Source: Arctopsyche grandis
Lineage: Eukaryota > Arthropoda > Insecta > Trichoptera > Hydropsychidae
Reading direction: 5' to 3'
Assembly (NCBI RefSeq): GCF_051622035.1
Contig: NC_135359.1
Location: 22,726,001 to 22,790,000, forward strand
DNA length: 64,000 bases
The notes beneath the pieces are model-generated. The model did no database searches, was not told the origin of the DNA, and saw nothing but the letters and a program-made list of their open reading frames with translations. Shown in pieces: positions 55,201-64,000 of the stretch (its first letter is position 1; each line of letters begins with the position of its first letter). A program made the position numbers and the translations under genes.

Positions 55201-56681
55201 TTGTAATTGATAACTGCGATTCTATATATTTTTTTTATATTTTTTATTGTAGTATTATATTTATTATTTTATTTTTTACTACTTTATTATCTTTATTACA
55301 TTTTTATGATTTCTAATTATTTTTAATGTATTGTCATTTTTATTTTCTGCTTTTTGTAATTATCATACTTTATTGCTATTTTTATTTCTTGCTTCTTAAT
55401 GTTTAAATTTTTCTTTTTTCTTTCGCCTATTTGTGAAAATTCTATAATGGTTTTTTTGTATTATAATTATTATATTTTGTTAAAATCTTGTAAATTTGAA
55501 AAAATAAACTGTAGATTTTCCTATTAAATAAATAAATAAATATATCTGGCAGTCGCAAAGATAATGGAACATAAAATACCTACATAGTTCTATGCGGACC
55601 GAAGCTACATAAATCTGCTATCCCGTTATTTCCCCAAATTATACATAGTTCGGGTGTGTTATAACTTTTTAAGTTGTAACTTGCAACATCAATACACAAG
55701 TATTTGTATTTTAAAAAGTACGATGTCTTATTTCGTATTTTTTAAGGAATATAAATATTTTTGAACTCATTTCTTTCGGCCGCCCGTGTGCGTTGCACAC
55801 ATTTGTACATATTGTAGCCTGCTTTTATCGAATCTTTAGTTAAAATATGATTTTTGAAACAACAACAAGGTATTGGAAGTATTTTTTGTTAAAAATCTGC
55901 TACATATATTAAATGAGCTTAAATGAGACAAGCAAACCTGAAGTAGTTTCGTCACTGATATTTTCTTCAGCTGGTGAATCAATATTGGACAGGTGTTGCT
56001 ACAAATGTTAAACTTCGAAATGAATCCTTTACTGCTCAGTGTAGTCATTTCGTTATAAAGAGTCGCCAGCCTACACAATATGGATACAAAAATTTGACTT
56101 TTTTTAAATTGGTAATGCATATTAAGTGGCAATCACTTATGTTTGTATTTGAACTTTTTACACAATCATACCCCAATGCGATCTCCAACAGCTTCGATTG
56201 TTCTTCACGCTGAAGACAGGACTTGAACGTGCACATCACCAGATTGTTAATGAGAAATGCTAAAATGAATCGTTTTTTGCACAGTATTTCAATCGTCAGG
56301 TTTTTTTTACACGCTATGATCAAATTATCATCGGAATTGGGGATTTTAGACAGTTTCGGATTCACTTTGAAGAAACACTTGACTAATTTCGACAGCGTCT
56401 TCTGAACAAGCTCCAACGCCTAAAAATACAACGCCCTTAATAGAAAAGTATTCAAGCACAAAATAAACATTCCTTGACGATTGTTAATCTACCTGAATGT
56501 AATCGAGATTTTCTACGTAGTTCTTTCCGCACATTCTGCGATCGTTGTAGAACGTCGAAGTATTTTCTATGTTGGTTATTTTTATTATTAGGAAAACTGT
56601 GGCATTTTCCAGATCTTTGCACGAAGCGTATGTCCCGAGACACTCTTCAGATTCGAGCGGCAGCCACTTGGTCGTATTCAT
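49236..56681 (-). CDS. CCDC142: CCDC142 homologue, ~18 coding exons
   Basis: Exons 5' to 3': 56493-56681, 56172-56419, 55938-56070, 54207-54334, 53872-54134, 53603-53725, 53304-53434, 53167-53222, 53004-53094, 52865-52937, 51799-51946, 51562-51729, 51410-51495, 51188-51341, 49839-49956, 49641-49757, 49466-49566, 49236-49372; about 820 residues. Identification rests on the C-terminus: KIMCESWLQHIYVYKIKF, EQLLIDFETVKTWL, then YVPNQQQWLQLR, matching the human CCDC142 tail with GNQQAWLALR. The middle has TTLWGNVGGFLEHIVLWWG and SLADALGCHV. Molecular function is not established. Exon 7 breaks frame by one base (AAAA in GAGCAAAATCATGG); alternative splice sites could avoid this but are weak. Exon 16 could start at 49760 instead (tandem AG acceptors). 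AATAAA overlaps the stop. Introns hold several transposons. The gene is tail to tail with Drosha. Confidence 0.85.
50096..50290 (+). pseudogene. Mariner-type transposase fragment (DD41D spacing)
   Basis: Plus-strand translation gives WMQQDGATCYTSNESIPVV, KEMFPNKLILRRGDIQWPP and RSPALAPADFF, then a stop. This is the second-D to third-D part of an IS630-Tc1-mariner catalytic domain, with 41 residues between the two aspartates, the spacing of the rosa/visitor (DD41D) group. The N-terminal half is missing. It lies in CCDC142 intron 14, antisense to the gene. Confidence 0.85.
50306..50744. mobile_element. piggyBac-type MITE with TTAA duplication
   Basis: The ends GAGGGCTGCACACC and GGTGTACAGCCCTC are inverted repeats, flanked by TTAA at 50,302-50,305 and 50,745-50,748. 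The interior is non-coding and includes an ACTCAATATATATAT repeat. It interrupts the sequence following the mariner fragment. Confidence 0.85.
50895..51141. mobile_element. Pogo-like MITE (CAGGTAGTCCTCGACTTACG ends)
   Basis: The left end CAGGTAGTCCTCGACTTACG and the reverse complement of the right end, CAGGTATTCCTCGATTTACG, flank an AT-rich centre, with further inverted blocks CTTACGACCG and CGGTCGTAAGT. A TA precedes the left end. It lies in CCDC142 intron 14, near exon 14. Confidence 0.75.
52007..52856. mobile_element. Non-autonomous DNA element, TIR CACTGAGCAACAAAAA, copy 2
   Basis: Perfect 15-bp inverted ends (CACTGAGCAACAAAA and TTTTGTTGCTCAGTG) are flanked by TAA on each side. It shares TTTACTAAGTTTGACCCACT and CAAAAGCCAAAAA with copy 1 at 12,185. 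A 552-bp solo LTR is inserted in it. The whole composite lies in CCDC142 intron 10. Confidence 0.9.
52130..52681 (+). mobile_element. Solo LTR, 552 bp, exact 4-bp duplication
   Basis: TGTAGGAATA...CCTTACA is flanked by ACTG at 52,126-52,129 and 52,682-52,685. The host element's other copy (12,690) gives the uninterrupted site AAAGACTGCAAAAGCC. A TATA-like TATATAAAG lies at about 52,484 and AATAAA at 52,602. A 4-bp duplication and TG...CA ends suit an LTR retrotransposon of Ty3-like type. The related LTRs at 63,254-64,000 share the second half. Confidence 0.9.
53793..53850 (+). repeat. Third copy of the 'GGCTTCGCTC' repeat family
   Basis: TAGCTGTATTACCCGGCTTC, then GCTCGGTATTTGTAATATAA, matching 10,571 and, inverted, 3330. 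It lies in CCDC142 intron 5. Confidence 0.7.
54844..55057. repeat. Near-perfect 97-bp-arm hairpin in CCDC142 intron 3
   Basis: The left arm (54,844-54,940) and right arm (54,960-55,057) are inverted repeats with only about three mismatches, e.g. CATCTGGTCCTGTTCAGAAC in the left arm and its complement in the right. The loop is about 20 bases. No coding sequence. Confidence 0.9.
55135..55230 (+). repeat. Tandem repeat, unit ATTGTAATTGATAACTGCG
   Basis: Three copies of a TTGTAATTGATAACTGCGAT unit separated by TATATA runs of decreasing length. Confidence 0.85.
55240..55542 (+). mobile_element. T-rich LINE-like 3' end with (TAAA)n tail
   Basis: The T-rich stretch ends in TTAAATAAATAAATAAATA, resembling the 3' UTR and tail of the LINE at 18,715-19,234. 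No coding part remains. Confidence 0.45.
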
Positions 56682-57069
56682 CGTATCCTTCAATCGAACA
56701 TGAGACAAATTTTTGAGTGGTTTTGTGTTTGTGTGATGTTGCGAACCGCGCGAAAACGAAAGTGAAGTTCAACTGGCGAGATTTTCAGCATGCTTTGTTT
56801 AATGCAATCAATATTCGGTACTGGTGGTACATGGTACCATGCAAATATTTCGCATGAAAGGCAAGGGCGTTCGCTTACCAGTGATCATTTTACCTAGACC
56901 TAAAATGTTATACTGCATCAGTTAACCTTAACCCGCCCTTAACTTTTTCATAGCCGTAATTAGGTCAATGGCAAACATCGACAAAATGCAAACGCCATTA
57001 GTTTTTCACTGATGTTTATTGGAAAAGTTTTAATGGAACACACGCGTAGTATTATGTATGTGATAATTA

Positions 57070-57470
57070 TATATTTTCCTTTCTTTTATGCGCAATGATA
57101 CATAATCATCATTTACATCCACTCATCACCATTTCTGTTTCACGCCATTTAGTCTACCCAGTGCCGGTTTTAGGGGGGGGGGGGCTAGGTTGGGCAAATA
57201 AGTTAGGGCGCCGCTTGATGCGTCAAAGGCGCTTTAAATTTTTAAATTAGAGCGCCAAAAGCCATACAAAATTTTAGATTAGAGCGCCATAGGCGAATTT
57301 TTTTTCTAAGGGTGTTTAAAAAAAAATTGCCCGAGGGCGCCATTGGGTGTAAGGCCGGCACTGAGTCTACCCATCTTCCTTTCACCCTTTTATATTCTCT
57401 CAAGTTTAGCAATTCTTTTGTCCATCTTGCGTCCATTCTTCTAGATGTTGCCATTTCAATATTTTTATAT
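57070..57470 (-). pseudogene. LINE ORF C-terminal relic (RTE-like), copy 3, interrupted
   Basis: Minus-strand translation of 57,470-57,372 gives SRRMDARWTKELLNLREYKR and VKGRWVD, continuing after the inserted hAT MITE with TKWRETEMVM. This is the same polymerase segment as 22,597 and 30,775. Confidence 0.75.
57159..57363. mobile_element. hAT MITE with 8-bp duplication AGTCTACC
   Basis: Ends CAGTGCCGG and CCGGCACTG, flanked by AGTCTACC at 57,151-57,158 and 57,364-57,371. The interior has a G11 run and several GGGCGCC/GAGCGCCA words. Removing it restores the LINE relic frame. Confidence 0.9.
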
Positions 57471-57539
57471 ATGTACATATATATTTCATTGATTGTCCAA
57501 GTTAAGCTATGTATGTATGAGTATCATATTAATATTTTT

Positions 57540-58150
57540 ACTTTATCTATGTACGTAGTAACAATAGATGAAGTTTTGTGATCATACAAAAATTCAAACT
57601 CGAGATTTTAACTGATTCGAACTTAAAATCGATTAAATTCTCTTAAAGTGAATCCTTGTATCAATATGATGAAAATAAAAAAAAATCTTTAAATTTAATT
57701 AACCGGAAGTGGGATTTTTTCCTCTTAGAAAAGTCAAAAATGTTGTGACCACACGATTTTTTCCACACTACTGAACCTATCAAGCTGAAAATTTATATTT
57801 GTATTCTTTGTGTAGCAACTTGATAAGCTTTTGGCTAGAATTTGTAAACCGGAAGTAGTATTTTTTTAAAAACAATATTTCATTATTTTATTTTGACCTT
57901 TTAAATTATTTTTATTTTCTTGATATTTAATGTGTATAATAATTATAGTGATTTTAAGCAATAAAAAAATTTCAAACAAAATCCGACAACCGGAAGTAGA
58001 ACTTTTGTCTTGTGAAGTTTCCCTACATTTGCGCTCAATTTGTATCGAAAATGCTCTCATAACCGGTATGTGTGGACGTGTATGTTGTGTTTAATTGTCG
58101 AATTTTGTTTTGTGACCTTATATTCCTCAAATACAGAGATAAAGTCATGG
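57540..58150 (+). repeat. Dispersed repeat family R, long copy 2
   Basis: Aligns with 13,808-14,440 in the same orientation; see shared blocks there. No open frame. Confidence 0.75.
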
Positions 58151-59791
58151 GTTGGTCACATTCGAATTTTTTATTTATTTGTTATGTATGTATGTTTGGG
58201 ATGACCGTCACCGCACCGAATGTTAAAAAGTCGAAAATGTTCGTTTACCATGCATAAATATAAAAAAACGGTTAGTATATATATCAGTGGTGTGCGGTAA
58301 AAGTTTCTCTCCCCCCGTCGTACATCCTCACTTAATTTGCGCGAGCAGGATACAACAGGAACAAGAGGAACAGGCTTTCCCTCCCGAATCCTGCGCGCGC
58401 ATATTAAACAAGGCTGTATGACAAAAAGAAAGATAATTTCACCGCATGTAACTCATATATATTATATATACATAGTACCGTTTACCATGCACCCTTTTTT
58501 TTGATCTTTCAACTTAAAATCTTTCGATTTTCGATCTTTGCCTTCCGATATTTGCTTTTTCGGGCCCGTGAGGTAGACTCCTAATAAAATTAATAAATCG
58601 AAGAAGTAATCGATGATATTTATTTGGCACTGTAGGTTTATATGGAGGAACCTCAACCTCATGTTCTGAGCTCTTTCAAAACCCACTACGGTCCAAGTTA
58701 GAGTACTATGAGTTAATTTAACAAATTTGGTGGAAACTATGTACTGTATAGTTTACTCAGTTGTATGATGGTGGCTTTTAATAAAAACACATATTAATTT
58801 CATAACAATTTTATTAGTTTTTGTAATCTATAAGATACATACAATGTGAACACTTACATACAATGAAAAGAGCATAAATGTCTTTGTTCCTAAAATAAAC
58901 TGAGGGAATCACAATAACTATGCTTATTTAACTCATGAATACTTGAATGAAAAATCTCAGCAATATTCTATATACAAATAAATTATTTCAGCATAGTTTT
59001 TGACACAATCATAGCAGAGGCGATCATCAAAAGAAAATATATAAGTACCCAATAGGAAATAATGTCTCGGTATAGTAACATCATTTTCTTCAGTTTAAGT
59101 AAAAAGTTCTTATTTATAATAGTTAAAATTGCACTTTTTTACGAAAAGATACACCATCATGTAGCTTTTATTTGAAAAATAATATAAACACAATCCAAAT
59201 AAATTACTTATGCCTTTAATTTGATTTTAAATTGAAGAAGATTCAAAGATTATTAATTATTTTAAAATTTTGATAAGTTTCTCAAAGTACAACATACATA
59301 TGAATATATAAAACAAATTATTTTTAGTTAATATCGAAAGGTAATGGAAATTTTAAAAAAATGAAAGAAGTTAAATACATTTGGAAATTAGCATAAATAT
59401 GTGACCTTTCTAGTGTACAAATTGTCCCAATGTGGGAAAATATTTTAAGTCACTGACACATACAATTTAATAACTATTTAAATTACAGTAAAATTGTAAT
59501 ACAGAGACAAATTTATCCAATAAAGATCTTTACATATAATATTTTTCTATATAAAAATAGAATGATACATACATACATATACGGTTCGAAGATTGCATGA
59601 AATTTTTTTACACATTCGTTTCAATTACTAATATATAATTAATTAAAAGTAACAATTATGTCAAATTTAAAATAATTAAGGCGTACAATAATGTGTATTT
59701 TTCTATACATATTTACACATGTAAAATAAACTTATCTGCAGAGAATAATGTATAAATACAATAATTGCAATAACTATACAGCGAATATTAT
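58151..59791. other. Spacer, likely including the TMEM185 3' UTR
   Basis: Positions 58,460-58,560 share GTACCGTTTACCATGCA and CGATCTTTGC words with 18,500-18,560. From about 58,800 to 59,790 the sequence is AT-rich, non-repetitive and lies downstream of the TMEM185 stop. A minus-strand AATAAA near 58,811 could end that transcript. Confidence 0.4.
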
Positions 59792-61618
<1,827 letters not shown>

Positions 61619-62720
61619 GGTTTTGACGTTTATGGTTTTGTTTCAACAAAATATTGCGACCTCAAGTGGACCATTTCCAGCCAGTTCTGAATAGATAAAA
61701 ATACGAAGTAAAGACTACATTCGTTTTTGGCCTTGGATTTTAAAATTAAAAAAACAAATCCTGTAACGTTTGGAATTTGTTGTGCTTTCAACAATGCTAT
61801 TGAACGGTAAACATGAACTATTAATAAAATATAGCAAGAATTGATTTTCAAACGTTTTTTTTTTAATATTTTTAAGGTGTCAATAGTTTAAAAATTCACA
61901 AATGATCACAATATTTCTCGTATATTAAAGATATAACATATGTGATACAAAAAAAGCTTTCAAAAACATTTTTGTATATATACAAACTCTTGTTCAAGCA
62001 GATTAGAAATAATCGACAAAGAGCATGTAAGAGTAGAGAAAACGAATGTCGAGAAATTTCAAGTCGATAGAATGGAGTAGTAGCTTTTGATCGTTGTTAA
62101 TTTACTGTCAATTGGCTTTGCATCTTTTGGTAAATATTGATATATATATTTTTTTTGGTTCATAGGCGGCTCTACAACATGATCGAGTTTCTGTCACCGT
62201 CCTGCTAGTTTACCAACTCGGTCATGTTGGTTTGTCGCTACTTTACTTCCTTCCCACTCGTTACATTAAATAGTCGTCTCTTAACAATTTCGTCGTTTCG
62301 TTCCATATGCCCCCCATAATAGTATAGTATGTATTGATTATCGTTACAATCTAAAAACAGTTAAGCAATAAGCTTGTCTAAAAATCATTAGAAAATGTAA
62401 TTTTTTTTATTAAATACCTGTCATCGATTTTGTATTCTAATAATTTTGTAAAAAGAGCCTTGTAAAAATTAGGAAAATAGTTATTTTTCATTATTGAGGA
62501 TAATATCTGGATTATATTGCACTGGTTGAGTATTTTAGTCTATTTTTTTCAATATTTAAATATCGTCGGAATTTATATTAAATGGTCAATATTAATGTTA
62601 AATTAACTGGTAAGTTTTATTTTGACGAATGGTTAGTATTGCTTTTTGGTCGGTAACAACACGAGGTTGGTACAATCGTGATAGGCAATTCTATCCAACA
62701 GGCATTGCTATTTGTTTTGG
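61619..62720. other. Upstream of TMEM185; repeat fragment at 62,150-62,340
   Basis: Nothing coding. Positions 62,150-62,340 share TTACTTCCTTCCC, ACATTAAATAGTCGT and CCCCCATAATA words with 30,480-30,590 and partly with 8270-8345. Confidence 0.45.
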
Positions 62721-62962
62721 CGGTTCGGTGATTACTAGTCAAATGTGAACCGGTCACAGGACAACTGGTCGCTCTAGATCGGTCACATGTGATCACCCGT
62801 CACACTAAAATTGGTCACACGTTAAAATCGGTCAACCAGTTATCTCGTGACCGATTTTAGGATGTGACCAGTTTTAGTGTGACGGGTGATCACGTGTGAC
62901 CGATCTAGAGCGACCGGTTGTCCTGTGACTGTTTCACATATGACTAGTAGTCCGTTTACCGT
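62721..62962. mobile_element. Fold-back element C (long palindrome)
   Basis: Arms of about 100 bp (62,736-62,835 and 62,847-62,948) are inverted repeats made of GGTCAC-type words, e.g. TCGCTCTAGATCGGTCACA. The outer end CGGTTCGGTGATTACTAG equals that of copies A, B and E. The interior is unrelated to element E. No coding capacity. Confidence 0.85.
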
Positions 62963-63105
62963 TTTGGCGAATGTGCGTCAGATTTTTATTATTTTTATAC
63001 TGACCATTTTGTTAAAATCCTGGCCGAAAACTGATCTATAAACTTACCGTTTAATTAATATTGAATACTGGGCAAAGGTATAAGGCTGGGTCTCCGACTG
63101 TGATT

Positions 63106-63253
63106 ATTGACCAAAAGTCACTAAAATCACTATAACGGAACATCTGGCAGCCGAAAAGTTCATTATACTGACGATAACTATTATATTGAAGAGAACTCGA
63201 GTGCCAAATATTCCGTATTTGCGATTTTCGTGGCAAATATTGTCTTTTGGACG
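63106..63253 (+). mobile_element. Small element, copy D, cut by an LTR
   Basis: GTGATTATTGACCAAAAGTC, then TATAACGGAACATCTGGCAG and ATTCCGTATTTGCGATTTTC, as in copies A and B. It stops at CTTTTGGACG, where an inverted LTR begins, so its right end is displaced or lost. Confidence 0.75.
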
Positions 63254-63580
63254 TGTAAGACAGGGAAGGTATGTTGACCGTATCCCGGTCTAACGAAACA
63301 CGTGTTGTGTAGTTTGAAAGAGGATCGTTTATTTTTGTTCAATTTGGTACAATGGTTATTGTATGTACGAAGAAGTTTCTTCGGAGATGTGATCTAGTTG
63401 AACTCTAGAGGCTCACTCTGCCGGTGGAGGTTGCTGCGTTGCTTTATAAACGTTTTGGGTTGAAGTGTGTCGTGTGCACATCTTTTGTTCTTGGTACTCG
63501 CGCTGCCCTAGTTATGCTGCGAGCGTGGTTTTATGGGTTCATACGCCTGAACGTAGTTCGTGGTTTTTATGGGTTCAGTA
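63254..63580 (-). mobile_element. LTR, inverted, 5'-truncated
   Basis: The reverse complement ends in CCTTCCCTGTCTTACA and includes AACGTTTATAAAGCAACG and AAAAATAAACGATCCTC, matching the 52,130 LTR and, almost base for base, the LTR that follows. The first ~150 bases of the LTR are missing. Confidence 0.85.
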
Positions 63581-64000
63581 TGTAGGCATATAGTACAACT
63601 GAAATGATCTCATCAGGTCACTGCGACACATATCTAGGAAAGTCATTAACGCATGGCACACGCTCGCCTCGTCAAAAGGTCGACACGTGTTTCTATACAC
63701 GTATCTGGGAAACAAAGGAAGAACACACTGAACCCATAAAAACCACGAACTACGTTCAGGCGTATGAACCCATAAAACCACGCTCGCAGCATAACTAGGG
63801 CAGCGCGAGTACCAAGAACAAAATATGTGCACACGACACACTTCAACCCAAAACGTTTATAAAGCAACGCAGCAACCTCCACCGGCAGAGTGAGCCTCTG
63901 GAGTTCAAACAGATCACTTCTCCGAAGAAACCTCTTCGTACATACAATAACCATTGTACCAATTGAACAAAAATAAACGATCCTCTTTCAAACTACACAA
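63581..64000 (+). mobile_element. LTR, plus orientation, cut by the window end
   Basis: Starts TGTAGGCATATAGTACAAC, has a TTTATAAAG TATA-like box near 63,858 and AATAAA near 63,972. By comparison with 52,130-52,681, about 60 bases of the LTR lie beyond the window. A retrotransposon body may follow. Confidence 0.85.

Noticed and set aside
63575-63954. Overlapping 88- and 102-codon minus-strand frames
   Set aside because: They lie in LTR sequence and mirror frames in the inverted partner LTR; no protein family is recognisable.

Overview
The window looks like AT-rich, transposon-rich nuclear DNA of an insect (or another arthropod). The genes have many short introns with GT/AG ends and AT-rich acceptors, and the spacers are full of the palindromic microsatellite CATACATATGTATG. 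The transposon families present are common in arthropods. I cannot fix the order or species from the sequence. All gene models are built by eye from conserved peptides plus splice-site phase. In each case phase closes across every junction, with one exception, in the CCDC142 homologue.

Layout. Positions 1 to about 31,570 hold no gene I can support. This part is a patchwork of DNA-transposon relics (pogo/Tigger, hAT, Tc1/mariner-like), RTE-type LINE fragments, a tRNA-derived SINE, GC-rich tandem repeats and unidentified repeat families. From 31.6 kb onward there are seven conserved genes: a zona pellucida (ZP) domain membrane protein (+, 31,592-33,477), the SNARE YKT6 (-, 35,068-35,667), the TFIID subunit TAF8 (-, 37,788-39,684), the mitochondrial tRNA 2-thiouridylase TRMU/MTU1 (+, 40,386-41,859), the microprocessor nuclease Drosha (+, 43,161-49,014), a CCDC142 homologue (-, 49,236-56,681) and the multipass membrane protein TMEM185 (-, 59,792-61,618). 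TAF8 and TRMU are divergent. Drosha and CCDC142 are tail to tail, with about 220 bp between stop codons. The window ends inside a pair of inverted LTRs.

The genes do not form one pathway. They are housekeeping or developmental genes: transcription initiation, mitochondrial tRNA modification, pri-miRNA cleavage, membrane fusion, and apical or cuticular matrix. Mobile elements sit in introns of TAF8, CCDC142 and probably Drosha (as (TA)n tracts), and in the spacers. Several have exact target-site duplications, which lets the order of nested insertions be read directly.

I found no convincing undescribed biological system. The most useful leads are: a family of small elements that share terminal sequences but carry unrelated palindromic interiors; a near-perfect 97-bp-arm hairpin in a CCDC142 intron; two nearly identical LTRs in inverted orientation; a Drosha 5' splice site that forms the edge of a (TA)n tract; an atypical CaaX box on YKT6; and a possible one-base frameshift in CCDC142.
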